From an uncultured Paracoccaceae bacterium (GTDB lineage: Bacteria > Pseudomonadota > Alphaproteobacteria > Rhodobacterales > Rhodobacteraceae), in the NCBI GenBank assembly GCA_937872465.1, contig CALMSR010000013.1:1-44762 (forward strand): a stretch of DNA of 44,762 bases. The letters run 5' to 3'. Each line of letters opens with the position of its first letter. The first letter of the stretch is position 1. The notes beneath the pieces are model-generated. The model saw only the letters and a program-made list of their open reading frames with translations, was not told the DNA's origin and searched no databases. Below are positions 1 through 7,205 of the stretch, piece by piece. The position numbers and the translations under genes were made by a program.

Positions 1-84
1 TGCGCCCCGGTACAGAGGGGGGGGGCGCGCGGCCCGGAGGGTGCGGGGGGCCCGGGTGGGGCCGGAGGCACGCCTTCGGGGGGA

Positions 85-146
85 CGGGGCGGGGCGGGGG
101 CTGGCCGGCGGTGCCCGCCGGGCGGGATGGTGGTGCCGGGCACGCC
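85..146. repeat. Dispersed GC-rich element, copy A
   Basis: This stretch aligns without gaps to 27179-27240, at a constant offset of 27094 bases. I count about 52 matches over 62 positions, including an exact 22-base block at 105-126. Both copies carry a G-rich start, a 6-base variable spacer, then the GC-rich inverted core. It lies outside recognisable genes. The function is unknown; it could be a REP-like intergenic element. Confidence 0.6.
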
Positions 147-203
147 TGAAATTCGGGCGGATGGGGTCTTGTTGCCGGATGCGCTCCCTCGGCGTCGCGC
201 CGC

Positions 204-701
204 TCAGAGTTCGCCGTGGATGAAGACCACGGCCGTGGTGGCGGCGCGGATCGGGGCGTGGTCGAAGCCGGCGAGGCCGAGCTGGAAATCGCCGGGGCCG
301 AAGCGCGCGCCGCCGACCTCGAGCTCGCCCTCCAGCAGCACGCAATGCTCGTCCATCGCATGGGCGTGGCGCGGGATCTCCGCCCCCGCCGCGACGCGCA
401 GGAAATAGGACTGGGTGCCGGCAGGGCGGTCGACATGCAGGAGGCGCTTTTCCAGCCCCGGAGCGATCACCTCCCAGCCCTCCGGCCCGCTGCGGCGGCT
501 CTGGGTGCCGGGCGAGGCGCGGGCGTCGGCGATGGTCGCGGCGATCCGGCGCCAGAGGCCCGGCGGCGGCGGCACCGCGCCGGCGGGATCGAGGGCGGCG
601 AGGCGCCTTTCCCAATCCGCCGCGGCCGCATCGCCGGCGCCGCTCCCTGCGGCGAGGCCCAGCGCGGCCTCGGCCGCGGCGATGTCGTCTTCGTCGCTCA
701 T
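204..701 (-). CDS. Cupin-domain anti-sigma factor with RskA-like N-terminus
   Basis: A 165-aa soluble protein that probably binds and inhibits the ECF sigma factor encoded just upstream. The C-terminal half (about residues 75-165) is a ChrR-type cupin with apparent metal ligands H112, H114, E118 and H148. The N-terminal 55 residues are acidic and Ala-rich and end in a Pro-rich PPPPGLWRRI stretch. That resembles the anti-sigma-K (RskA) N-terminal region rather than the Cys/His zinc domain of ChrR, whose ligands are absent. The ATG at 701 overlaps the sigma-factor stop as ATGA, which decides the start and implies translational coupling; an in-frame ATG at 713 is also possible. There is no signal peptide or membrane segment, so any sensing is cytoplasmic. 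The signal is unknown; oxidative stress is typical for ChrR relatives. Confidence 0.8.
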   Translation of the reverse strand: MSDEDDIAAAEAALGLAAGSGAGDAAAADWERRLAALDPAGAVPPPPGLWRRIAATIADARASPGTQSRRSGPEGWEVIAPGLEKRLLHVDRPAGTQSYFLRVAAGAEIPRHAHAMDEHCVLLEGELEVGGARFGPGDFQLGLAGFDHAPIRAATTAVVFIHGEL

Positions 702-1231
702 CCGTCCAGACATTTCCGCAAGGCCAGCAGGCCCCGGCGCACGCGGGATTTCAGCGTCGGCACCGGCTCGGAGAGACGGTCGCTGAGCTCCCGGTAGCTG
801 AACCCGTAAAGCGCGCAGAGCCAGATCGCCCGGAAGCTCTCCGGCGCCAGCCGCTCGAGGCACTGGCGCAGGCTCAGCGCCGCCTCGTCGGAGCGTTCCA
901 CCGCCGCCGCCGGCGCCGGCAGCGCCTCCGCGTCGATGGCGCGCTCCAGCCAGGGGCTGGCGCGCAGCCGGTCGATCGCCTTGCGCCGCAGGATCGTCCC
1001 GAGCCAGGCCCGGGCCGAGCCGCGCCGGGGATCGAAGCGCGCCGACGAGCGCCATACCGCCACATAGGCCTCGTGCAGCACGTCCTCGGCGGCAGCATGC
1101 TGGCCGGTCATGCGCAGGGCGATGGCGAAGAGCCGCGGCGCGGTCTCGCGGTAGAGCGCCTCGAAGGCGGCCTCGTCGCCGCGCCCCGCGCGCTCGATCA
1201 GCTCTTCCTGGGTCAGGACGCTTTGCGCCAA
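698..1231 (-). CDS. ECF-family RNA polymerase sigma factor
   Basis: A 177-aa group IV sigma factor. Region 2 (about residues 20-90) includes RFDPRRGSARAWLGTILRR, the usual -10 recognition stretch. Region 4 (about 120-175) has the helix-turn-helix FSYRELSDRLSEPVPTLKSRV. The length is normal for ECF factors. The reading frame has only a TTG start at its N-terminus, preceded by GGGAGG at a good distance; an ATG at 1260 is out of frame. The gene is coupled to the cupin anti-sigma factor by an ATGA overlap, so the pair is one sigma/anti-sigma switch. The RFDP...AWL signature and the RskA-like partner suggest a SigK-like group, which is inference. I found no convincing ECF-type autoregulatory promoter upstream. 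Confidence 0.9.
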   Translation of the reverse strand: MAQSVLTQEELIERAGRGDEAAFEALYRETAPRLFAIALRMTGQHAAAEDVLHEAYVAVWRSSARFDPRRGSARAWLGTILRRKAIDRLRASPWLERAIDAEALPAPAAAVERSDEAALSLRQCLERLAPESFRAIWLCALYGFSYRELSDRLSEPVPTLKSRVRRGLLALRKCLDG

Positions 1232-1376
1232 GGCCCGCCTCCCGGCACCGTCAATCGCATCACGGGCATGTTACCACATCGGGAGGCATCCTTCACGGCC
1301 AGGGGCGCGAACAGCGGATTGTCGCGGGACGTGCATTACCCGCGGCGGAACGCAACCAGATTGAAGGATATGTCCC

Positions 1377-1886
1377 ATGGCCATTGCTCCCCTGCCGCTT
1401 CAGACGGTGTCGGGCTGCCTCGGCAGGCCCTGCCAGATCGTCAAGGTCGAGACGCGCAAGCCCAAGATCGACGAAGCGACCTGGACCGACGCCTGCTCGC
1501 CCGCGCAGGTCGGCAGGCTCCAGTCCCGCGCCGAGGCGATGATCGAGGCCGCCGCCATGGCGACCGGGAGGCCCTGCCCCGAGGGCTGCGTCTGCCAGCC
1601 CCTCGGTGGGCCCGCCGAGCCGCCGACGGAATGGTTCACCATGACCACCAAGGCCTTCGACGTGGTGGACGCCAAGAACCCCAAATGCGTGCTCAAGGTC
1701 GCCAAGGGCAGCATCGAGGCGCGGATGTCCGCGACGCGCGGCCTCTGCCGGCCGTTGGTGCTGCCGGTCCTGTCGCTGCTCTTCAGCGACCGCGGCGATC
1801 TGATGTTCCAGAACCCCGGCGAGATCGATGCCGACATCGCCGACAGGTTCCGCAAGCTCGTCGAGGCTGACGGCGGCGCCGGCTGA
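1377..1886 (+). CDS. Cysteine-rich hypothetical protein
   Basis: A 169-aa protein that I do not recognise. It has eight cysteines (C14, C19, C40, C67, C71, C73, C104, C124), including a CPEGCVC cluster at residues 67-73 that could hold a metal or form disulfides. There is no signal peptide. The region around 126-137 is hydrophobic but too short for a confident membrane helix. The ATG follows AAGGA about 10 bases upstream. It is divergent from the ECF sigma/anti-sigma pair, so it might be a target of that sigma factor, though no matching promoter was seen. A 13-bp stem-loop follows the stop codon. Codon use matches genomic genes. Confidence 0.7.
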   Translation: MAIAPLPLQTVSGCLGRPCQIVKVETRKPKIDEATWTDACSPAQVGRLQSRAEAMIEAAAMATGRPCPEGCVCQPLGGPAEPPTEWFTMTTKAFDVVDAKNPKCVLKVAKGSIEARMSATRGLCRPLVLPVLSLLFSDRGDLMFQNPGEIDADIADRFRKLVEADGGAG

Positions 1887-1892
1887 GCCCGG

Positions 1893-1927
1893 GGGCCGCC
1901 CGCGGCGCATGGCTCCGCGGGCGGCCC
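1893..1927 (+). terminator. 13-bp perfect stem-loop after the Cys-rich gene
   Basis: The arms at 1893-1905 and 1915-1927 are perfectly complementary around a 9-base loop, starting 6 bases after the stop of the upstream gene. No T-run follows, as is common in very GC-rich genomes, so the terminator role is inferred from position. Confidence 0.6.
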
Positions 1928-2037
1928 GCACTCCCAAGCCTTGTGGGCGGCCGGCGATCTTGTGGGGCCAAGTTACATCTACCCAACCTGTGGACCCCGC
2001 CCTATAGTGCCGGCGATCACGACTCCGGGAGCCCGGC

Positions 2038-2511
2038 ATGCGCTGTCCGTTCTGCGGCAATATCGACACCCAGGTGAAGGATTCGCGGCCGGCCGAGGAT
2101 CATGTCTCGATCCGGCGGCGGCGGTTCTGCCCCGCCTGCGGCGGACGCTTCACCACCTACGAGCGGGTGCAGCTGCGCGACCTCGTCGTCATCAAGAAGA
2201 ACGGCAAGCGCGAGCCCTTCGACCGCGACAAGCTCGAGCGCTCGATCCGCATCGCCATGCAGAAGCGCCCGATCGAGAGCGAGCGGCTGGACCAGATGAT
2301 TTCCGGCATCGTCCGGCGGCTGGAATCCATGGGCGAGACCGACATCCCCTCCGACACGATCGGCGCCATCGTCATGGAGACGCTCGCGCGCATCGACACG
2401 GTGGCCTACGTGCGCTTCGCGAGCGTCTACAAGAACTTCCAGGCCGCCGACGATTTCGAGGATTTCGTCTCGGAGCTGCGGCCCGTCCCGGTCTCGACGG
2501 ACGACGACTGA
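2038..2511 (+). CDS. nrdR: Transcriptional repressor NrdR
   Basis: A 157-aa regulator of ribonucleotide reductase genes that senses ATP/dATP. The N-terminal zinc ribbon is complete (C3, C6, C31, C34, with the usual RRRRFCPAC context). The ATP-cone domain covers about residues 48-138 ([16 protein letters not shown]). The length is standard. The ATG at 2038 has only a weak upstream ribosome site, but the MRCPFCG N-terminus fixes the start. It is the first gene of a run leading into ribD, with 4 bases between the stop and the ribD GTG, so the two are probably co-transcribed. This nrdR-rib linkage is common in alphaproteobacteria. I could not place a convincing promoter or an NrdR box in the 150 bases upstream. 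Confidence 0.97.
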   Translation: MRCPFCGNIDTQVKDSRPAEDHVSIRRRRFCPACGGRFTTYERVQLRDLVVIKKNGKREPFDRDKLERSIRIAMQKRPIESERLDQMISGIVRRLESMGETDIPSDTIGAIVMETLARIDTVAYVRFASVYKNFQAADDFEDFVSELRPVPVSTDDD

Positions 2512-2515
2512 GCCC

Positions 2516-3622
2516 GTGACGGCACTCGAGGAAGACGCGGCCTGGATGCGCACTGCGCTCGGGCTTGCGCGGCGCGGGCTCGGCCGCGTCTGGCCCAATC
2601 CGGCCGTCGGCTGCGTGCTGGTATCGGAGGGCCGGGTGGTCGGGCGCGGCTGGACCGGCGACGGCGGCCGGCCGCATGCGGAGGTGGCGGCGCTGACCGC
2701 CGCCGGCGCCCGCGCCCGGGGCGCCACCGCCTATGTGACGCTCGAGCCCTGCGCCCATACCGGCCAGACGCCGCCCTGCACCGAGGCGCTGATCGCCGCC
2801 GGCATCGCGCGGGTGGTCGTCGGCATCGAGGATCCCGATCCGCGGGTTGACGGAAAGGGCGTGGAGGCCTTGCGCGCCGCGGGGATCGCGGTCGAGGTCG
2901 GCTGCCTCGCCACCGAGGCCCTCGACGTCAACCGCGGCTTTCTCACGCGGATCGCCACCGGGCGGCCGCTGGTGACGCTCAAGCTCGCCACCTCGATCGA
3001 CGGTCGAATCGCCACGGGCGCCGGCGAGAGCCGCTGGATCACCGGGCCGCGCGCCCGCTCGGAAGTGCATCTGATGCGCGCCCAGTCCGACGGCGTGCTG
3101 GTCGGCGCGGGCACCGTGCGCAACGACGACCCGAAGCTCGACGTGCGCGACATCGGCCTCGCCGCGGCCAGCCCCGTGCGCATCGTGGTGACCGGCGGCC
3201 TGATGGTGCCGCGGGACGGCTATCTCGCGGAGACCGCGCCGGCGATCCCGCTCTGGCTCTGCCATCATGCCGAGGCCGAGCCGGCGCGGATCAAGGCCTG
3301 GGAGGAGAAGGGCGCCGTGCTCATCGACGTGCCCTTCGAGCCCGACGGCCAGCTGGATCTCTCGGCGATGATGCAGCGGCTCGGGGAGCGCGGGCTCACC
3401 CGGCTGCTCTGCGAGGGCGGCGGGCGGCTGGCGGCGGCGCTGCTCGAGGCCGATCTCGTCGACGAGATCGTGACCTATGCCGCGGGCATCGTGCTCGGCG
3501 ACGATGCCGTGGCGGCGATCGGGGCGCTGGAGATCGAGGCTCTGCAGCTCGCGCCGCGGTTCCGGCTGATCGAGACCGCGCGGATCGGTCCCGACACGCG
3601 GAGCCGCTGGCGGCGGCGCTAG
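2516..3622 (+). CDS. ribD: Bifunctional diaminohydroxyphosphoribosylaminopyrimidine deaminase / 5-amino-6-(5-phosphoribosylamino)uracil reductase
   Basis: A 368-aa enzyme carrying out the second and third steps of riboflavin synthesis. The N-terminal cytidine-deaminase-like domain (about 8-145) keeps the zinc and proton-shuttle set: H54-A-E56 and C79/C88 within PCAHTGQTPPC. The C-terminal RibD reductase domain (about 150-365) begins at GRPLVTLKLATSIDGRIA and includes a CEGGG motif typical of the NADPH-binding side. The start is GTG at 2516, 4 bases after nrdR. The rest of the pathway (ribE, ribBX, ribH) resumes about 1.8 kb downstream after two minus-strand genes, so ribD is not in one transcript with ribE. 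Confidence 0.97.
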   Translation: MTALEEDAAWMRTALGLARRGLGRVWPNPAVGCVLVSEGRVVGRGWTGDGGRPHAEVAALTAAGARARGATAYVTLEPCAHTGQTPPCTEALIAAGIARVVVGIEDPDPRVDGKGVEALRAAGIAVEVGCLATEALDVNRGFLTRIATGRPLVTLKLATSIDGRIATGAGESRWITGPRARSEVHLMRAQSDGVLVGAGTVRNDDPKLDVRDIGLAAASPVRIVVTGGLMVPRDGYLAETAPAIPLWLCHHAEAEPARIKAWEEKGAVLIDVPFEPDGQLDLSAMMQRLGERGLTRLLCEGGGRLAAALLEADLVDEIVTYAAGIVLGDDAVAAIGALEIEALQLAPRFRLIETARIGPDTRSRWRRR

Positions 3623-3668
3623 GAGCCGCCGGCCGTCACAGCCGCCGTCGGGACCGACCCGGAGCCGG

Positions 3669-3896
3669 TCAGTTGCTCACCGGGAGACGGGCGCTGTTGC
3701 CGCGCCAGTCCTCGATTACCATCTGCGCCGAAGGCGCCTGGCTCGCGATGCCCTTGTAGGCGGATGCCGGGGGCTCGCCCGTCGCCACCGCGAAGAGCAG
3801 CGCCAGGATGCCGAGCGCCAGCAGCGCCAGGATCGGGGTCGGTCGAAGCGGCAGTGCGCCGGCCGGCCGCGTTTCCTCGTAATGCACGTTGGCCAT
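3669..3896 (-). CDS. Small single-pass membrane protein, unknown
   Basis: A 75-aa protein. The ATG at 3896 follows a good GGAGAG ribosome site and gives MANVHYEETRP at the N-terminus; upstream in-frame starts give an unlikely extension. One hydrophobic helix (about residues 22-39) is followed by a polar C-terminal tail of about 35 residues. The tail is probably periplasmic or extracytoplasmic, but the orientation is uncertain. I do not recognise a family. It sits between ribD (convergent) and the polysaccharide-export lipoprotein on its own strand. The roughly 100 bases upstream of the start (3930-4000) are AT-rich and probably hold its promoter. Confidence 0.6.
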   Translation of the reverse strand: MANVHYEETRPAGALPLRPTPILALLALGILALLFAVATGEPPASAYKGIASQAPSAQMVIEDWRGNSARLPVSN

Positions 3897-4085
3897 TGAT
3901 CTCTCCGTTCGTCTGGCTGTTGCGCGATGGCATGGAGATAGGGAGTCAGGCCGCATCACACAAACGAATGTTTTTCATGGAAGACACAACAGGAATTGAT
4001 ATGTTGGCCGGCGGCCTTCCGCCCCAAGGACGCCGTGGCCCCGGACCCGGACTTCGGGAGTGAGAAAGGGCTACGCCCCGCTCGG

Positions 4086-4109
4086 CCCGATCGCCACCGG
4101 TCGATCGGG
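4086..4109 (-). terminator. Weak stem-loop downstream of the polysaccharide-export gene
   Basis: The 8-bp arms 4086-4093 and 4102-4109 enclose an 8-base loop about 50 bases past the stop of the export lipoprotein gene. There is no T-run. It is a plausible but weak terminator. The rest of 3897-4157 holds nothing else I can identify. Confidence 0.3.
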
Positions 4110-4157
4110 GAAGGGCTTCTGGCGCATGCAAGGCGTTCGCGGCGGGGGCCCTTGGTC

Positions 4158-5300
4158 CTACTTGGCGATTGCGGCCACCGATCCGGCGAGGCTCACCACC
4201 GTCGCGCCGGTGCCGAGCACCCGCGACCAGGCGGCGAAGGGCGCCTCGGTGACATAGACGGTGTCGTTGTTGCGGATGATGAACTGGCGCGCGGAGAAGA
4301 GCCCGTCCGGTTTCGTGAGGTCGAGCACGTAGGCCACCTGCTGCTCGCCGACCAGGTCGCTGCGGCCGAGGATGCGGTTGGCGATGCTCGAAGGCTCGCT
4401 GCGGAAGACGAAGATCCCCGTGGGATCGGCAGCATTGCCGTTGAGCCCGCCCGCCGCGGCGATGGCTTCGAGCGCGGACATGTCGCGCTTGTTGAAATTG
4501 ACCCGCGACTGGTTCTCGGTCGCCCCGAGCGCGGTGAAGGAGCGACGGTCCTCCTCGACGATGATCCGGTCTCCGGCGCGCAGCGCCACGTCGAGCCGGG
4601 GATTGTCGTAGAGATCCTGCAGCCAGATGCGCCCGGTCCTGCCACCGCGCTCCATCTGGATCTGCGCAATGTCGGGAACCAGCACTACGCCGCCCGCATG
4701 GGCGAGCATCGCCGAGAGGCGCCGGGTGGGGGTCTCGATCGGATAGACGCCCGGATCCCGCACCCCGCCCATGACGCTGACGGTCGCGCCGTCGCCGGCC
4801 ACGCGCGCCACCTCGACCTGCGGGTCGGGGGTCTGCACCTCGAGCTTGGCGACGATTTCGGCGCGGAGCGCGTCGGGGGTCATGCCGGCGGCCTGGAGCC
4901 GGCCGGCATAGGGCACGTAGATCTGGCCGCTCTCGTCGACCTGGATGCGGTCGAGCGCGGTGACCTTCTGGCCGACGCCTGCGAGCAGCCCGGCGTCGAC
5001 GTTCTCCCAGACGGTCACGGAGAGCGCGTCGCCCGGCCGGATCGTGTCGGAGGACACCGGCGCGGCGGTCACGAAGGCCTCGCTGAAGGCCAGGGTCTCG
5101 GAGGAGCGCGCGGCGGCGGCGATGCCGGGCGTGACGTTGACGATATGCATGTCCCCGACCGGCGCCCGCGCCGCCGCCTTGATCTCGCCGGCGGTCGGTC
5201 CCGATCGCGGCAGGGTGCAGCCCGCCAGTGCCGCGGCGACCAGCACCGCGGCCGCGCAATGCGCCATCGCCCTGAGCCCAGACTGCATCGATTGCCTCAT
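4158..5300 (-). CDS. Polysaccharide export outer-membrane lipoprotein (Wza/KpsD-like)
   Basis: A 380-aa protein predicted to form the outer-membrane/periplasmic export channel for a capsule or exopolysaccharide. The N-terminus has a lipoprotein signal with the lipobox LAGC and lipidated C28. A Poly_export domain follows (about 80-170, starting at IRPGDALSVTVWENVD). Next come SLBB-type repeats (about 175-250, with VSVMGGVRDPGVYPIETP, and 265-360). The C-terminus is hydrophobic (VVSLAGSVAAIAK), as expected near the membrane. The start is 5300; an alternative ATG at 5288 has a GAGG site and also leaves an intact signal. No glycosyltransferase, Wzc kinase or Wzx/Wzy gene is beside it, so it is an orphan export gene inside a riboflavin region. 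It is divergent from ribE. Confidence 0.9.
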   Translation of the reverse strand: MRQSMQSGLRAMAHCAAAVLVAAALAGCTLPRSGPTAGEIKAAARAPVGDMHIVNVTPGIAAAARSSETLAFSEAFVTAAPVSSDTIRPGDALSVTVWENVDAGLLAGVGQKVTALDRIQVDESGQIYVPYAGRLQAAGMTPDALRAEIVAKLEVQTPDPQVEVARVAGDGATVSVMGGVRDPGVYPIETPTRRLSAMLAHAGGVVLVPDIAQIQMERGGRTGRIWLQDLYDNPRLDVALRAGDRIIVEEDRRSFTALGATENQSRVNFNKRDMSALEAIAAAGGLNGNAADPTGIFVFRSEPSSIANRILGRSDLVGEQQVAYVLDLTKPDGLFSARQFIIRNNDTVYVTEAPFAAWSRVLGTGATVVSLAGSVAAIAK

Positions 5301-5409
5301 CTGCCGCTGTTTTCCAGCTTTTGCCGGGAATCCTACAATTTTATCCCCGCCGAGGCCAGAACGAACATCGCGAAGCGGCGCGCATGTCGCGAAGCCGCCG
5401 GTTGGAGGC

Positions 5410-5438
5410 TTGCCGATGCGGGCCGGCCGGGCTAGGAG
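5410..5438 (+). promoter_or_regulatory. Putative sigma-70 promoter of the ribE operon
   Basis: TTGCCG at 5410-5415, a 17-base spacer, then TAGGAG at 5433-5438. It lies 30 bases before the ribE ATG. It shares the TTGC...TA layout with other sites in this window. No FMN riboswitch was recognisable between 5300 and 5468. Confidence 0.4.
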
Positions 5439-5468
5439 GCGGCCGAGGGACGCAGGGGGGCGAAGGCG

Positions 5469-6089
5469 ATGTTCACCGGGATCATCACCGACATCGGCAC
5501 GATCGCCGAGCTCGAAGACCGCGGCGACCTGCGCGCCCGCATCCGCTGCGGCTACGAGGCCGGCGGCATCGCCATCGGCGCCTCGATCGCCTGCGACGGC
5601 ATCTGCCTGACGGTGGTGGACCGCGGCCCCGCCGAGGGCGGCGCCTGGTTCGACGTCGACGTCTCCGCCGAGACCGTGGCGCGCACCAACATCCGCTCGG
5701 GGCGCGCGGCCTGGGCGGCGGGGCGGCGGATCAATCTCGAGCGCGCGCTGCGGCTCGGGGACGAGCTCGGCGGGCATATCGTCTCGGGGCATGTGGACGG
5801 GCGGGCCGAAGTCGTCGCGTCCCGGCGCGAGGGCGACAGCACGCGCATGACCTTCCGCGCGCCGGAGGCGCTGGCGCGCTTCGTCGCGCCCAAGGGATCG
5901 GTGGCGCTGAATGGCACCTCGCTCACGGTCAACGAGGTCGAGGGGCGCGACTTCGGCGTCAATCTCATTCCCCATACGCTCACCTGCACCACCTGGGGCG
6001 AGATCCGGGCGGGCGACGAGGTCAATCTCGAGATCGACACGCTGGCGCGCTACGTCGCCCGGCTGGCCGAGCATATGGCGGCGGCATGA
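5469..6089 (+). CDS. ribE: Riboflavin synthase, alpha chain
   Basis: A 206-aa enzyme that dismutates two 6,7-dimethyl-8-ribityllumazine molecules into riboflavin plus the pyrimidinedione. The N-terminus MFTGIITDIGTI is diagnostic. Two lumazine-binding barrels are visible: about 1-97 (with CDGICLTVV) and 98-200 (GHIVSGHVDG..., then LNGTSLTVNEV, and NLIPHTL). A normal riboflavin synthase has this two-fold repeat and length. Its stop overlaps the first ATG of ribBX as ATGA, so the two are translationally coupled, and ribH and nusB follow directly. The gene is also called ribC in some species. Confidence 0.97.
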   Translation: MFTGIITDIGTIAELEDRGDLRARIRCGYEAGGIAIGASIACDGICLTVVDRGPAEGGAWFDVDVSAETVARTNIRSGRAAWAAGRRINLERALRLGDELGGHIVSGHVDGRAEVVASRREGDSTRMTFRAPEALARFVAPKGSVALNGTSLTVNEVEGRDFGVNLIPHTLTCTTWGEIRAGDEVNLEIDTLARYVARLAEHMAAA

Positions 6090-7204
6090 TGGACAGCGCG
6101 AACGGCAACGAGAGCTATCACGACGCGATCTCCTCGGTCGACGAGATCATCGAGGACGCCCGCAACGGCCGCATGTTCATCCTCGTCGACCACGAGGACC
6201 GCGAGAACGAGGGCGATCTGGTGATCCCGGCGCAGATGTGCACGCCGACCGCGGTCAATTTCATGGCGACCCACGGGCGCGGGCTGATCTGCCTGACCCT
6301 GCCCGGCGAGAGGCTCGACGCGCTCGGCCTGCCGCTGATGGCCGCCTCGAATTCCTCGCGCCACGAAACCGCCTTCACCATCTCGATCGAGGCGCGCGAG
6401 GGTGTCACCACCGGCATCTCCGCGCATGACCGGGCGCATACCGTCTCGGTGGCCATCGATCCGCGCACCGGGCCGCAGGACATCGCGACGCCCGGGCATA
6501 TCTTTCCGCTGCGGGCGCGGGACGGCGGCGTGCTGGTACGCGCGGGGCATACCGAGGCCGCCGTCGACATCGCCCGCCTCGCCGGGCTCAATCCCTCGGG
6601 CGTGATCTGCGAGATCATGAACGAGGACGGCTCCATGGCACGGCTGCCCGATCTCGTCGCCTTCGCCCAGCGCCACGGGCTGAAGATCGGCACGATCTCC
6701 GATCTCATCGCCTATCGCCGCCGCCACGACAACCTGGTGCGCGAGACGGAGGTGCGTGCGGTGACCTCCGAATACGGCGGCGCCTGGCAGATGCGGGTCT
6801 TCGCCGACGTGACCGCGGGGGCGGAGCATATCGTGCTGACCAAGGGCGACATCACCTCCGCCGAGCCGGTGCTGGTGCGCATGCATGCGGCCAATCCCTT
6901 CGAGGACATGCTCGGCCTCCATGCCGGCCGCAGCCACCAGCTGCGCGACGCGATGCTCGCCATCGCCGCCGAGGGCCGGGGGGTCGTGGTGCTGTTGCGC
7001 GACATGTCGATGAAGCTCGATGCCGGCGATCACGTCAGCCCCAACAAGCTGCGGCAATACGGGGTCGGCGCGCAGATCCTCAACGCGCTCGGGCTCCACG
7101 ATCTCGTGCTGCTCTCCAATTCGCCGAGCCCCAAGGTCGTCGGCCTCGAAGGCTACGGCCTGGCGATCCTCGGCACCCGCCCGATCCCGGCGGCGGGGGG
7201 CTGA
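6086..7204 (+). CDS. ribB: RibBX: 3,4-dihydroxy-2-butanone-4-phosphate synthase fused to a degenerate GTP cyclohydrolase II domain
   Basis: A 372-aa protein. The N-terminal domain (about 12-213) is a complete DHBP synthase, making the four-carbon riboflavin precursor from ribulose 5-phosphate. It has DHEDRENEGDL (35-45), the substrate loop near HDRAHTV, and GHTEAAVDIARLAG (154-167). The C-terminal domain (about 220-370) has the GTP cyclohydrolase II fold signature near its end (YGVGAQIL, SPSPKVVGLEGYGL). It lacks the three-cysteine zinc site expected around 265-290, and the catalytic RQEGRG stretch is replaced by RDMSMKL (305-311). This fits the RibBX variant known in Proteobacteria, so GTP cyclohydrolase II activity must come from another locus. 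The start at 6086 overlaps the ribE stop (ATGA); an in-frame ATG at 6089 is the alternative. Confidence 0.93.
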   Translation: MMDSANGNESYHDAISSVDEIIEDARNGRMFILVDHEDRENEGDLVIPAQMCTPTAVNFMATHGRGLICLTLPGERLDALGLPLMAASNSSRHETAFTISIEAREGVTTGISAHDRAHTVSVAIDPRTGPQDIATPGHIFPLRARDGGVLVRAGHTEAAVDIARLAGLNPSGVICEIMNEDGSMARLPDLVAFAQRHGLKIGTISDLIAYRRRHDNLVRETEVRAVTSEYGGAWQMRVFADVTAGAEHIVLTKGDITSAEPVLVRMHAANPFEDMLGLHAGRSHQLRDAMLAIAAEGRGVVVLLRDMSMKLDAGDHVSPNKLRQYGVGAQILNALGLHDLVLLSNSPSPKVVGLEGYGLAILGTRPIPAAGG

Positions 7205-7205
7205 G

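Noticed and set aside
1..84. Run of Gs and a GC-rich start as a possible gene or origin
   Set aside because: No gene signature, only homopolymer-rich sequence at a window edge; it may also be prone to assembly error.
1965..2037. A promoter for nrdR (TTACAT and TATAGT)
   Set aside because: The two hexamers are 24 bases apart, too far for a sigma-70 promoter.
5300..5468. A possible FMN riboswitch before ribE
   Set aside because: The expected conserved RFN stem-loop sequences are not visible.
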